From Lentzea nigeriaca (GTDB lineage Bacteria; Actinomycetota; Actinomycetes; Mycobacteriales; Pseudonocardiaceae): a stretch of 64,000 nt of DNA. Positions 1 to 8,567 of the stretch are shown here, piece by piece. The notes under the pieces were generated by a model. It was not told the origin of the DNA. It worked only from the letters and a program-made list of their open reading frames with translations, and searched no databases. The translations under genes were made by a program, and so were the position numbers. The stretch lies in the NCBI RefSeq assembly GCF_016907955.1, contig NZ_JAFBCX010000003.1, positions 434,001 to 498,000 on the forward strand, read 5' to 3'. The stretch's first letter is position 1, and the number at the start of each line of letters is the position of its first letter.

Positions 1-1
1 G

Positions 2-1114
2 TTCCTGGCGCGCGTCTTCCCGCCCCTGCTGCGGGCGTTCTGCTGGTGGCTCAACCGGAAGGACGCCGACGGACGAAACCTCTTCCAGGGCGGGTTCCTG
101 GGCCTCGACAACATCGGGGTGTTCGACCGCAGCGCGCCGCTGCCCACCGGCGGGCGGATCGACCAGGCCGACGGCACCGCGTGGATGGCGTTGTACTGCC
201 AGAACCTCATCCAGATGGCCCTGGAGCTCGACGAGGTGGAGCAGGCGGCGAGCCTGCTCGAGAACCTCGCGTGGATCGCGGCCGCCACCGGTCACGTCGG
301 CAGCGGGTTGTGGGACGAGGAGGACGGCTTCTTCCACGACGTGCTGCGGCATCCGGACGGCAGCGCCACGTCGTTGAAGATCCGCTCCGCCGTCGGGCTG
401 CTGCCGCTGGCCGCCGCGACCGTGATCGGCCCCGAGATCAGGAGCAAACACCCCGAGCTGGTCGACGGCATGCGCGAGTTCCTCCACCGCCATCCGGCGG
501 TGCGGGCCGCGTTGTGGGGGCACGGCGCGCAGACCGACGCCACCGGCCCCGTGCTGTTCTCGCTGTTCGACGAGAGCCGCCTGCGCCGCATCCTCGCACG
601 GATGCTCGACGAGCAGGAGTTCCTGAGCCCGCACGGGATTCGCTCGCTCTCGCGCTGGCACGGCGAGCACCCGTACTCGCTCACCGTCGACGGCGTCGAG
701 CGCCGCGTCGCCTACCTGCCGGCCGAGTCCGACAGCGGCATGTTCGGCGGCAACTCCAACTGGCGTGGCCCGGTGTGGTTCCCGATCAACGTGCTGGTAA
801 TCAGGGCGTTGCGACACCTGTACGAGTACTTCGGCGACGACTTCACCGTGGAGTGCCCGACCGGTTCCGGCCGGCACCTGACCCTGCGCGAGGTGGCGCA
901 GGACATCGGCGACCGGCTGCTCCGCACCTTCCTGTCCGGTGTGGACGGTCGTCCTGTCCACGGTGGACAGACGCGGTACCGGGATCCGCTCTGGCAGGAC
1001 CTGCCGCTGTTCTACGAGTACTTCCACGGCGACAACGGCGCGGGCATCGGCGCGAGCCACCAGACCGGGTGGACCGCGCTGGTCGCCCTGCTGCCGCGGG
1101 AGATGGCACGATGA
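2..1114 (+). CDS. MGH1-like / GH63-type glucosidase, C-terminal part (truncated by window start)
   Basis: The reading frame is open from base 2 and ends with TGA at 1112-1114, giving 370 residues of a protein whose start lies outside the window. The visible part contains the block NRKDADGRNLFQGGFLGLDN near its start and the run GMFGGNSNWRGPVWFPIN about 240-260 residues in. Both are typical of the (alpha/alpha)6-barrel MGH1-like domain found in large actinobacterial and cyanobacterial 'glucosidases' of the GH63 group. It probably hydrolyses an alpha-glucoside in the cytoplasm; no signal peptide can be judged because the N-terminus is missing. Its stop overlaps the ATG of the next gene (ATGA), so the two glycosidases are translationally coupled. 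The family assignment is fairly secure; the substrate is unknown. Confidence 0.75.
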   Translation, partial: FLARVFPPLLRAFCWWLNRKDADGRNLFQGGFLGLDNIGVFDRSAPLPTGGRIDQADGTAWMALYCQNLIQMALELDEVEQAASLLENLAWIAAATGHVGSGLWDEEDGFFHDVLRHPDGSATSLKIRSAVGLLPLAAATVIGPEIRSKHPELVDGMREFLHRHPAVRAALWGHGAQTDATGPVLFSLFDESRLRRILARMLDEQEFLSPHGIRSLSRWHGEHPYSLTVDGVERRVAYLPAESDSGMFGGNSNWRGPVWFPINVLVIRALRHLYEYFGDDFTVECPTGSGRHLTLREVAQDIGDRLLRTFLSGVDGRPVHGGQTRYRDPLWQDLPLFYEYFHGDNGAGIGASHQTGWTALVALLPREMAR

Positions 1115-2541
1115 GCTGGCCGGAGCAACCCGTCATCTACGAGATCAACACCGCGGTGTGGCTGGGTGAGCTGTCCCGTGCGGAGGGCCACCAGATCACG
1201 CTCGGCGACGTGCCCGCGTCCGCCTGGCACGCGGTCACCCCGGTCGGAGTCGACGCGGTGTGGCTGATGGGCGTGTGGGAACGCAGCGTGCTGGGCCTGG
1301 CGATCGCCAACGCGCATCCCGGCCTGCGAGCGTCGTTCCACGAGGCGCTGCCGGATCTGCGCGCGGAGGACGTCGCGGGGTCGCCGTACTGCGTCCAGCG
1401 CTACGTCGTGGCCGACGCGTTCGGTGGCGACGAGGGCCTCGCGAAGGCCCGCGCCGAACTCGCGGCGCGGGGCGTGCGGCTGATCCTCGACTACGTGCCG
1501 AACCACGTGGCGCCGGACCATCCCTGGGTCGTGGATCATCCGGAGTTCTTCGTCCGCGGGACCGCCGACGACTACACGCACGACCCGCGGAGCTGGCTCG
1601 TCGTCGGCGGGAACGTGCTGGCACGCGGGAAAGATCCGTACTTCCCCGCGTGGCCGGACGTCGTGCAGCTCGACGCGTTCTCCCCCGCCTTCCGCGCGGC
1701 CGCGACGATGACGCTCGGCTCGGTCGCCGCCCGCTGCGACGGCATCCGCTGCGACATGGCCATGCTCGTCACGAACGAGGTCTTCGCCAGGACGTGGCAC
1801 CGGACACCGCCGGAGCAGGACTTCTGGCCGGAGGTCATCGGCGCGCTGCGGGCAGGGCACCCGGAGACCGTGCTGATCGCCGAGGCGTACTGGGACATGG
1901 AGTGGACGTTGCAGCAGCAGGGTTTCAACTTCTGCTACGACAAACGGCTCTACGACCGGTTCGTCGGCGGCGGCGCCGGTGTCCGCGAGCACCTGCGGGC
2001 CGATCCCGGCTACCAGGCGCGGCTGCTGCGGTTCCTGGAGAACCAGGACGAGCCGCGCATCGCGAGTGAACTGCCGCCCGCCGCCGCGCGGGCCGCCGCC
2101 GTCGCGATCGCGACACTTCCCGGCGCGACCCTCTGGCACGAAGGCCAGTTCGAGGGCAGGCGGGTCCGGCCGCCGGTGTTCCTGGCGAGGCGGCCGGACG
2201 AACCGCTCGACCACGACCTGGCCGCGTGGTACCGCAGGTTGCTCGCGGTCGTGCACGACCACCAGGTGCGGCTCGGTGAGTGGCGCCTGCTCGAGGCCGA
2301 GGGCTGGCCGGACAACCGGTCGTGCCGGCGGCTGCTCGCGTGGACGTGGACCGCCGCCCGCGGTGCTCGGCACGTCGTGGTCGTGAACTTCTCCGACCAG
2401 CCCGCTCAGGGACTGCTTCCCGTCGAGCTGCACCGGTACACCGATCTGCTCGACGGCATGGTCTACGAGCAGGACGACGACCTCAGTCCCCTGTACGTGG
2501 CACTGGGGGCGTGGGGATGTCACCTGTTCGCGGCGGCCTGA
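1111..2541 (+). CDS. GH13 alpha-amylase family protein
   Basis: This 476-residue protein begins at ATG 1111, inside the ATGA overlap with the preceding glucosidase. It is a TIM-barrel GH13 enzyme. The nucleophile motif GIRCDMAML places Asp at about residue 215, the acid/base lies in LIAEAYWDM (Glu about 258), and the third carboxylate is the Asp of ENQDEPR (about 313). LILDYVPNHV is conserved region I. No signal peptide is seen, so it should act in the cytoplasm, presumably on an alpha-glucan or glucoside together with the upstream MGH1-like enzyme. The C-terminus is a short beta domain (HVVVVNFSDQPAQG). It is shorter than typical secreted amylases, and this subgroup has no firmly known substrate. 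Its last 59 bases overlap the convergent permease gene. Confidence 0.8.
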   Translation: MSWPEQPVIYEINTAVWLGELSRAEGHQITLGDVPASAWHAVTPVGVDAVWLMGVWERSVLGLAIANAHPGLRASFHEALPDLRAEDVAGSPYCVQRYVVADAFGGDEGLAKARAELAARGVRLILDYVPNHVAPDHPWVVDHPEFFVRGTADDYTHDPRSWLVVGGNVLARGKDPYFPAWPDVVQLDAFSPAFRAAATMTLGSVAARCDGIRCDMAMLVTNEVFARTWHRTPPEQDFWPEVIGALRAGHPETVLIAEAYWDMEWTLQQQGFNFCYDKRLYDRFVGGGAGVREHLRADPGYQARLLRFLENQDEPRIASELPPAAARAAAVAIATLPGATLWHEGQFEGRRVRPPVFLARRPDEPLDHDLAAWYRRLLAVVHDHQVRLGEWRLLEAEGWPDNRSCRRLLAWTWTAARGARHVVVVNFSDQPAQGLLPVELHRYTDLLDGMVYEQDDDLSPLYVALGAWGCHLFAAA

Positions 2542-3493
2542 GCAGCGCCGCCGCCCATCCCGCCGCCGGGTCGATGTCGACCAGCACCACCTTCACCAGC
2601 ACGGTGAGCGGCACCGCGAGCAACGCGCCGAGCGGGCCGAGCACCCACGCCCAGAACACCAGGGCCAGGAACGTGACGGTGGTCGACAACCCGGCGGCGT
2701 CGCCGGTGAACCGCGGCTGGATCAGCGACTGCACCACGAAGTTCAGCACTCCGTAGAACACCAGGACGGCCAGCGCCCGGCGCGGGCCGTCCTGCACCAG
2801 CGCCAGAACCGCCGGCGGCACCACGCCGAGGAGGAAACCGATGTTGGGGATGTAGTTGGTGACGAACGACAACACGCCCCACAGCACCGCGAGCGGGATG
2901 CCGAGCAACGCCAGCGCCACCGTGTCCAGCGTCGCCACGACGAGCCCGAACACGGTGGTGACGAGAAGGTAGCGGCGGGTCCGGCGGACGAACTCCACCA
3001 GTGCCTCGCGCAGCCGCGGCCGGTCCACCGCGATCTCGGCCAGCCTCGAGCCCGCCCAGCCCACTTCGACACCGAGGAACAGCAGCAGTGCCAACAGGAA
3101 GACCAGGCTCGTGGTGAGGCTCGTCAGCTCCGTGAGCAGCCCGCCGATCGCTCCGACGAGCTGCCCGCGGTCGATGCCGCTGATCGCCCGCTCGGCCCGC
3201 ACGACCAGTTCGTCGCGGGCGAACTCGGGCAGCATCGACGCCAGCCGCATCCCGGACACCGCGACGGTGACCGCCACGACCGCCAGCACGCCGTAGACGA
3301 GCACGACCACCGCCAGCGTCGCGAGCCACGGCGGCGCGCCGCGGCCGCGCAGCCACCGGTGCGCGGGACTGATCGCGATCACGACCAGCAGCGCCAGCAA
3401 CGCCGGCGCCACCAGCCACGCGACCGCCCGCACACCGGCGACCACCACGACCGCGGCGGCGCCACCGAGCAGGATCGTGAGTGCGCGTGGCAT
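2483..3493 (-). CDS. AI-2E family transporter (multi-pass permease)
   Basis: This 336-residue membrane protein has about eight hydrophobic segments. They include an N-terminal pair (ALTILLGGAAAVVVVAGVRA and a following helix), the long extracytoplasmic linker usual for the family, and the C-terminal signature block LSFVTNYIPNIGFLLGVVPP, FYGVLNFVVQSLIQP, LGPLGALLAVPLTVLVK. These match the AI-2E exporter/TqsA family, whose substrates in actinomycetes are unknown; some relatives are antiporters. The start chosen is ATG 3493-3491, which shares its A with the TGA of the upstream DUF7144 gene (TGATG), so the two are coupled. The 3' end runs 59 bp into the convergent GH13 gene, an unusually long tail-to-tail overlap. 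Confidence 0.8.
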   Translation of the reverse strand: MPRALTILLGGAAAVVVVAGVRAVAWLVAPALLALLVVIAISPAHRWLRGRGAPPWLATLAVVVLVYGVLAVVAVTVAVSGMRLASMLPEFARDELVVRAERAISGIDRGQLVGAIGGLLTELTSLTTSLVFLLALLLFLGVEVGWAGSRLAEIAVDRPRLREALVEFVRRTRRYLLVTTVFGLVVATLDTVALALLGIPLAVLWGVLSFVTNYIPNIGFLLGVVPPAVLALVQDGPRRALAVLVFYGVLNFVVQSLIQPRFTGDAAGLSTTVTFLALVFWAWVLGPLGALLAVPLTVLVKVVLVDIDPAAGWAAALLRPPRTGDIPTPPVPRTGD

Positions 3494-3918
3494 CACCGGT
3501 GATGTGGTGTCGACTCGAACTTCGTCGTGTTCGTCGTGGTGTTCGCTTCCGATCCGTGCACCACCACGGCCCAGATCACCGTGACGCACAGGGCGATGAC
3601 GATCGTGGACCACAGCGGGTGCACCGACACGAACGCCAGCTGCGCGACCGCGTTGATCACCGCGAGCACCACCGCGACCACCCTGGCCCACGCGGCACCG
3701 GAGAGCAGCGCGCCGCCCGCGAGCGCCACCAGGATCCCGATCAGAAGGGTGATCCAGCCCCACGCGGTGAGGTCGAAGACGAGCACCTGCTCCTCGGTCA
3801 CGACGTAGTACTCACCGCGGAACAACGCCACCAGCCCCTCAATGGCGTTGAACGACCCCATGACGATCATCATGATGCCCGCGAACCAGATCCAGCCGAG
3901 CCATCCTGTCTCCCGCAT
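3493..3918 (-). CDS. DUF7144-type small membrane protein
   Basis: The protein has 141 residues, with the start at ATG 3918 (MRETGWLGWIWFAGIMMIVM). It has four predicted membrane helices: residues about 6-26, 51-70, 76-95 and 100-125. The pattern GWLGWIWFAGIMMIVMGSFN...EGLVALF followed by YYVV...LVFDLTAWGWITLLIG is characteristic of the actinobacterial DUF7144 family. No function is established. The stop is fused to the start of the AI-2E permease, so they form a two-gene operon read leftward. An upstream in-frame ATG at 3987 would add 23 basic, low-complexity residues and is less likely. Confidence 0.7.
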   Translation of the reverse strand: MRETGWLGWIWFAGIMMIVMGSFNAIEGLVALFRGEYYVVTEEQVLVFDLTAWGWITLLIGILVALAGGALLSGAAWARVVAVVLAVINAVAQLAFVSVHPLWSTIVIALCVTVIWAVVVHGSEANTTTNTTKFESTPHHR

Positions 3919-4227
3919 CGTGCCTCCGTTGTCTCGGGACGGGATTGCCCGGCCACCGTGGCACCGGCGCGCTGGGCGGATCTTCACCCGTCACGTGCGA
4001 GAGGCGTCGTCGTGCTCCGTCACGGCGGGTGGTTCTGCCTCCGGCGGTTCGGCTCCCCGTCCCGTGTCCCGCGAGGCACGGCTGGTGTTCGAGAAAACGC
4101 CGACCTACGGCAACTTCCCGCAGGCGTTCACCCCCTGGCGCTCATCGACGCGGCCATCACCCTCGACGCGCGGCCCACCCCGCACGGGTGAGGACCGCGG
4201 CCGGGTGTCTCTCGCACAGTTTGGCTC
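3919..4227. other. Intergenic stretch with divergent promoters expected
   Basis: These 309 bases separate the leftward DUF7144 operon from the rightward DUF1269 gene. Open frames here are short or only extensions of neighbours, and none has a convincing start and ribosome binding site. No strong inverted repeat or recognisable operator was found. It presumably carries both promoters, but no consensus -35/-10 pair stands out. Confidence 0.5.
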
Positions 4228-4713
4228 ATGGCCACTTTGACCGTGTGGAAGTTCGACACCTCCGACGGAGCGCGTCTCGCGCTCGACCTCCTGCGGAAAC
4301 TCCAGGAACAGCAACTGATCACCGTCCGCGACGCGGCCTACGTCTACTGGGAGGCCGATGCCAAACGCCCGAAGACCAAGGAGCTCGGGAAACTCACCGG
4401 CGCGGGTGCGCTCGGCGGGGCGTTCTGGGGCCTGTTGTTCGGGCTGATCTTCTTCATCCCGGTGCTGGGCGCGGCGATCGGCGCGGGCGTCGGCGCCCTG
4501 GCCGGGTCGTTGTCCAGGGCGGGTATCGACGACGACTTCGTCAAGGACGTCAGGGAGAGCGTCACGCCGGGCACGTCGGCGTTGTTCGTGATGTCCGAGC
4601 ACGCCGTCGTCGACCGGGTCGCCGACCAGTTCAGGCAGACGGGAGCCACCCTGGTCACGACCAACCTCTCGGTGGAACAGGAAGAGCTGCTGCGCGAGAC
4701 GTTCACGTCTTGA
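4228..4713 (+). CDS. DUF1269 family membrane-associated protein
   Basis: This 161-residue protein has an N-terminal ferredoxin-like half (LTVWKFDTSDGARLALDLLRKLQ), a glycine-rich hydrophobic hairpin at about residues 60-95 (TGAGALGGAFWGLLFGLIFF then GAAIGAGVGALAGSLS) and a C-terminal half ending QTGATLVTTNLSVEQEELLR. This is the standard architecture of DUF1269. The family's function is unknown; the glycine-zipper hairpin suggests membrane association. The stop TGA overlaps the TTG start of a potassium-channel-like gene, so the two are probably made together. The start ATG 4228 is the first in frame. Confidence 0.8.
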   Translation: MATLTVWKFDTSDGARLALDLLRKLQEQQLITVRDAAYVYWEADAKRPKTKELGKLTGAGALGGAFWGLLFGLIFFIPVLGAAIGAGVGALAGSLSRAGIDDDFVKDVRESVTPGTSALFVMSEHAVVDRVADQFRQTGATLVTTNLSVEQEELLRETFTS

Positions 4714-5195
4714 CCCGCGCGGTGATCTCGGCGGTGGTGCGGCCGGCAGCGAGTGTCGGGGTGCTGTTGCTGGTCTACTACCGCCTGCCGATGGACCAGC
4801 CGGAGGACGGATACACCGTCCTCCGGCTGGTCTCCGCTCTGCTCCTGGTGCTCGTCGTCTTCTGGTGGCAGGTGCGGATGATCGGCCGGTCCGCGCACCC
4901 CGGCTGGCAGGGCGTGCAGGCGCTCGCCCTCGTGGTTCCGTTGTTCCTGCTGGTGTTCGCCCAGGCCTGTTTCCTGCTGGCGCGGCACCACCCCGGCAGC
5001 TTCACCGTTCCGCTCAGCCGCACGGATGCCCTGTACTTCGTCGTCACCGTGTTCGCCACGGTCGGATTCGGTGACATCGCACCGGTTTCCACTGCCGCGC
5101 GCGTTCTCGTGACCGTGCAGATGATCGCGGACCTGCTCGTCGTGGGCGTGGCGTTGAAGGTCATCCTCGCGGCGGTTCGCCGTCGCTCCGGATGA
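4710..5195 (+). CDS. Two-TM-type potassium channel family protein
   Basis: The selectivity-filter sequence TVGFGDIAPVSTAAR follows a pore helix (DALYFVVTVFA), and the protein ends with a last transmembrane helix (VTVQMIADLLVVGVALKVIL). Two or three further hydrophobic segments precede it, giving about four helices in 161 residues. This matches the small Ion_trans_2 potassium-channel proteins common in actinobacteria. The start is taken as TTG 4710, which overlaps the TGA of the DUF1269 gene (TTGA); GTG 4722 is an alternative. No cytoplasmic RCK domain is present, so gating is unclear. The last 35 bases overlap the convergent MFS gene. Confidence 0.8.
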   Translation: MTRAVISAVVRPAASVGVLLLVYYRLPMDQPEDGYTVLRLVSALLLVLVVFWWQVRMIGRSAHPGWQGVQALALVVPLFLLVFAQACFLLARHHPGSFTVPLSRTDALYFVVTVFATVGFGDIAPVSTAARVLVTVQMIADLLVVGVALKVILAAVRRRSG

Positions 5196-6450
5196 ACAGC
5201 GCGAGGACGAGACCCGCTGTCGCGAACAGCACCAGCAGCGTCAGCGCCGCGCGGTACGGATGCCCGGCCCCGGTGAGGACCGAGCCGACGAACGCCGTGC
5301 CGAGCGACGACCCCAGGTTCGAGACCGCGCGCGACACCCCGGACACGTCCGCCTGGTCGGCGTCGGGCCAGCGCGACTGCACGACGTTGACCGAGGCCGT
5401 CAGCATGATCCCGATCCCGGCTCCCACCAGGAAGAGCCCGACCGGTTGCTGCAGGGTGCCGGCGATCGTGATCAGGAAGCCCACGCGGATCAACGTGCGC
5501 TGTGAGTGGCGCCGGGCGAACCGGCCCGCGAGCGCCGAGGTGACGAGCAGTCCGATGGTGGCGGGCAGCAGCGCGAGACCGGTGCCGATCGCGGTGAGAC
5601 CCTGTTCCTGCTGCAGGTGCACGGAAAGCACGAAGAACGTGCCCTGCAGCACCAGCCACTGCACGAGCTGCGTGCCCAGGCCGAGGTTGGACGTGCGGTC
5701 TCGGAACAGCTTCGGCTCGCACAACGGATTCTCGGCCCGGTGGATGTGAAGCGCGAACAACGCGAGCACCACCACGCCCGCTCCGATGAGCAGCCAGGTG
5801 GTGACGCCCCAGCCGTTCACGTTGGTACGCAACACACCCAGCACCAGCAGGAACAACCCTGCGCCCGACAGGAACGCGCCGAGCAGGTCGAACCTGTCGT
5901 GTTGTCCCGGCGTCCCGGGAAGGTTCCTGGCGAACAGGATGATCACAGCCACCACCAGCACCTGCACGACGAACGAGGCGCGCCAGCTGAACGTGCTCGT
6001 GATCAGCCCGCCCAGCAACGGTCCCGCCGCCGCACCCAGCCCACCGGCCCCGGACACGATCCCGAACCCTTTCGCCCGCGCCGTCGGATCGGTGGCGAGC
6101 GCCGTGACCAGGATGTAGATGGGCGGGATCATCAGCGCCGAGCCGACGCCTTCGCCGATCGCGTAGCCGATCAGCAACAGGCCGGGGCCGGGCGCGAACG
6201 CGGCGAGCAACGCGCCCGTGCCGTAGATCGCAAGGCCCAGCACGAAGCAGCGGCGGCGGCCGCAGATGTCGGTGAGCTTGCTGCCCGGCACCATCAGCGC
6301 TGCCATGACGAGGGTGAACAGGGTGATCGTCGTCTGGACGCCGGTGATCGTGGTGCCGAGGTCGGCCGCGATCGTGCTGATGGCCACGTTCATGTTGGTG
6401 GCGGCGTAGCTCGCGATGAACTGGGCCAGTGCCAAAGGGAGGATCTTCAC
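5161..6450 (-). CDS. MFS transporter, DHA2-like drug exporter
   Basis: This is a 429-residue polytopic protein with about 12 membrane segments. The loop motif PGSKLTDICGRRRCFVLG is the MFS motif A region, and PIYILVTALATDPTARAKGFGIVSGAGGLGAAAGPLLGG contains the antiporter motif C. These features fit the proton-driven multidrug exporters. The start is GTG 6450, which overlaps the TGA of the coiled-coil gene (GTGA). It is therefore the third gene of a coupled operon 8146->5161 encoding a release-factor-like protein, a coiled-coil protein and this exporter. The substrate is unknown, but co-translation with a ribosome-related protein would fit export of a translation-targeting compound; that is only an inference. 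Confidence 0.8.
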   Translation of the reverse strand: MKILPLALAQFIASYAATNMNVAISTIAADLGTTITGVQTTITLFTLVMAALMVPGSKLTDICGRRRCFVLGLAIYGTGALLAAFAPGPGLLLIGYAIGEGVGSALMIPPIYILVTALATDPTARAKGFGIVSGAGGLGAAAGPLLGGLITSTFSWRASFVVQVLVVAVIILFARNLPGTPGQHDRFDLLGAFLSGAGLFLLVLGVLRTNVNGWGVTTWLLIGAGVVVLALFALHIHRAENPLCEPKLFRDRTSNLGLGTQLVQWLVLQGTFFVLSVHLQQEQGLTAIGTGLALLPATIGLLVTSALAGRFARRHSQRTLIRVGFLITIAGTLQQPVGLFLVGAGIGIMLTASVNVVQSRWPDADQADVSGVSRAVSNLGSSLGTAFVGSVLTGAGHPYRAALTLLVLFATAGLVLALFIRSDGEPPRG

Positions 6451-7151
6451 CCGCTCTCCCCCACCCGCAGGTGCCCGGCCGCCTTGCCCAGCAACGCGTG
6501 CACCACCCGCAACACGTCGGCGACCCGGTCCCGGTGCTCCCGCAGCACCTCCACCTGCCGCCGCGCCTCCCGCACCATCCGCTCGGCCCGCAGCCGTGCC
6601 GTCTCCTCGATCAGCTGCGCGTCCCGCAGGCTTTCCTTGCGCCGCAACGCCAGCGCCAGCGAGAAGTCCTCCTCGACCTGTGCCCGGTGCCCGGCGGCGG
6701 CCTCGTCCAGCGCCCGGCGGCGTGCCTCGCCCTCGCGGACCAGCCGGGACATGCGTTCGCGGGTGGTGGCCAGCAGGTCGAGGTGTTCGGCGTGGATCTG
6801 GCGGGCCGAGGCCCACACGTGGTCCTCGATGGCACTGGCCCGTTCGACGATCGCGGCCGCCTCCGACAGCGCCGCGTCGACGGCGTGGCGGAGGCGTTCG
6901 CCCACCGCGTCCGGCGACAGCGGCTGACGGCACAGGCGATCGATCCGGTCCTGCAGCGCGCGGTTCTCGGAGCGTGCGGCCTCGAGGTTGCGTGCCAGTG
7001 ACACGGCCCTGGCCTCGGCGGCGTCGCGGTCGGCCGCCAGCAGGGCGAAGTCGCGTTCGGTCTCGGCCACGTAGTACTGGACCTGGTCGCGGCGGTAGCC
7101 GAGCCACACGACGTCGAAGCCGGTGCGCAACGGCAGCAACTCGGTGGTCAT
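6447..7151 (-). CDS. DivIVA-like coiled-coil protein
   Basis: The protein has 234 residues. The N-terminus (LRTGFDVVWLGYRRDQVQYYV) resembles the membrane-binding head of DivIVA/Wag31-type proteins, where a GY-x-x-x-QV pattern precedes the coiled coil. The rest is almost entirely charged heptad-like sequence rich in Ala, Arg, Glu and Leu (about residues 25-225), consistent with a long coiled coil. It is shorter than Wag31 and lacks an obvious second domain, so it may be one of the DivIVA paralogues rather than the polar-growth protein itself. ATG 7151 overlaps the TGA of the upstream baeRF-like gene, and its own stop overlaps the MFS start. Confidence 0.65.
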   Translation of the reverse strand: MTTELLPLRTGFDVVWLGYRRDQVQYYVAETERDFALLAADRDAAEARAVSLARNLEAARSENRALQDRIDRLCRQPLSPDAVGERLRHAVDAALSEAAAIVERASAIEDHVWASARQIHAEHLDLLATTRERMSRLVREGEARRRALDEAAAGHRAQVEEDFSLALALRRKESLRDAQLIEETARLRAERMVREARRQVEVLREHRDRVADVLRVVHALLGKAAGHLRVGESG

Positions 7152-8146
7152 GAGCGCACCAGGGAGAGTTGCGCGCGGCAGAGGCCACCGATGCCTTCGA
7201 ACAGAGTGCCGGCGGTGATCACGTGCACGCGCGTGCCGCTGAGCAACGCGGCGCGCACCGCCACGTCGGCCAGCAGGCCGCAGCGGCGGGACGGGGACCA
7301 GCCGCGCGCCACGTCGGTGGGTGCGGGGCCGTACCAGGCGGTCGCGGTGATGTCCTCCGGGTAGCCGACGAGAAGGTCGTCCAGGCGGCCCTCGGCGATC
7401 GCGGTGAGGGTGTGGTCGACTCCTTCCACCGCGAGGTTCCGTGCCCGGCCTCGGGCGTTGAAGTCGGCCAGGACGCCCTCGGTCCACGCCCGCGCCGCCG
7501 CACGCGTCTCGGCGGCGATGCGGCTCGGGGTGAGGTCGCGGCCGGTCCAGCGCACCACGACGTCGCGGCGGACGGGGGCGGGCAGCGCCTCCCACAACGC
7601 GCCCACCACCTCGTCCTCCCCCGCCACCACCAGCAGCCTGGCCTCCTGGCGGTCGAGCATCTCCGCGCACGCCGCCGCGGCCGACCGCACGCCCGGCCGC
7701 CACTCCGGTTCCGGGTAGTTCAGCGAGATCCGTTCGCCACCGGCGGCCAGGTCGGTGCAGCAACGCCCGGTGGTCACGGCGACGCGCGGCGGACGGTCCT
7801 GCAGCCAGGCGAGCAGCGGCAGAACGTGGGCGGGCGAGCTGAACCAGGCCAGATCCAGGTGGCGTAGACCGGGCGTGTGGAAGACGCGCGGGGGCAGCTC
7901 CTCACCCGCGAACGCCACGAGCGCATCGGCCCCCGGGTAAAGGGAACGGGCCCGTTGCAACACCTCGCCGACCGCGGTGATCACGTCGGCGCCCGCGCCG
8001 TCGCAGCGCAGCTGGTCGGCCAGGCGGTGCCAGCGTGACCGCCACGAACGCAGCGGGCTCGCTCCCAGGTAAACGGACGCGACAGGGCGGGCGGGACGCA
8101 CGACGTCGACGAGGTCGTGCAAGGAGAGTCGGTGGCTCATGCTCAT
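7148..8146 (-). CDS. baeRF-family (Rv2629-like) release-factor-domain protein
   Basis: This 332-residue soluble protein starts at ATG 8146 (MSMSHRLSLHDLVDVVRPAR); ATG 8140 is equally possible. The pattern of a SVYL-type first strand, RLLVVAGEDEVVGALWEALP, and a C-terminal VAVRAALLSGTRVHVI...LFEGIGGLCR segment matches the bacterial archaeo-eukaryotic release-factor families (baeRF2 / Rv2629 / Vms1-like). These are predicted to act on peptidyl-tRNA or stalled or hibernating ribosomes. No GGQ tripeptide is visible, which is common for baeRF members. It is the first gene of the operon with a coiled-coil protein and an MFS pump. The family is fairly likely; the function is unproven. Confidence 0.6.
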   Translation of the reverse strand: MSMSHRLSLHDLVDVVRPARPVASVYLGASPLRSWRSRWHRLADQLRCDGAGADVITAVGEVLQRARSLYPGADALVAFAGEELPPRVFHTPGLRHLDLAWFSSPAHVLPLLAWLQDRPPRVAVTTGRCCTDLAAGGERISLNYPEPEWRPGVRSAAAACAEMLDRQEARLLVVAGEDEVVGALWEALPAPVRRDVVVRWTGRDLTPSRIAAETRAAARAWTEGVLADFNARGRARNLAVEGVDHTLTAIAEGRLDDLLVGYPEDITATAWYGPAPTDVARGWSPSRRCGLLADVAVRAALLSGTRVHVITAGTLFEGIGGLCRAQLSLVRS

Positions 8147-8281
8147 GGGCCAAAGGTTCTGCGGGCGGCCAGGCCCGCTGCTTCACCCGCCGCAGGTGAA
8201 CCCCCGTGCCGCGACCGCCCGGCGCGGAGGAGGCCGGACGCGCACTCCGGCGAGCAGCGTCGACGGCGGAGGTGACCGATC

Positions 8282-8512
8282 TTGAGTCGTCAACCCGACC
8301 GTTCCCGCTCCCGCCGCATCGTGTTCGCCGTGGCGGTGTTCATCGCGGTCGTCGTCAGCGGTACCGGCGACGACTGCGAGCCGTCCAGCACGACCGGGGT
8401 GATCGCCACGCTCAGCCTGCTGCCGCGGCTGATGGGTGTGATCGGGAGAGGACTGTGGCTGCTTTCCGCTCGTGACAAGGCGAACGAGTCCGCCTGCCCG
8501 CCCTCGCGGTGA
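8282..8512 (+). CDS. Small single-span membrane protein, hypothetical
   Basis: A TTG start at 8282 follows a very strong Shine-Dalgarno sequence, GGAGGTGA (8268-8275), with 6 bases of spacing. This supports a real 76-residue product. Residues about 8-12 are basic (RSRSRR), followed by one hydrophobic helix (IVFAVAVFIAVVVSGTG), an acidic patch containing a cysteine (GDDCEPSS) and a second weakly hydrophobic stretch. No family is recognised. It ends 55 bases before the LuxR-family gene and could be its leader partner. Confidence 0.45.
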   Translation: MSRQPDRSRSRRIVFAVAVFIAVVVSGTGDDCEPSSTTGVIATLSLLPRLMGVIGRGLWLLSARDKANESACPPSR

Positions 8513-8567
8513 TGCGGTTCGATCACGCGATCATGCCTCGACAAACTCCATCGGGAGAAAATCCGCA

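Noticed and set aside
46..2541. 831-residue open frame spanning the first two glycosidases
   Set aside because: Only the part from 1111 is real (GH13). The upstream portion is an Arg/Pro-rich out-of-frame read of the MGH1-like gene.
3945..4709. N-terminal extension of the potassium channel frame
   Set aside because: It reads through the DUF1269 gene in another frame with Arg/Pro-rich nonsense sequence. The channel homology begins after 4710.
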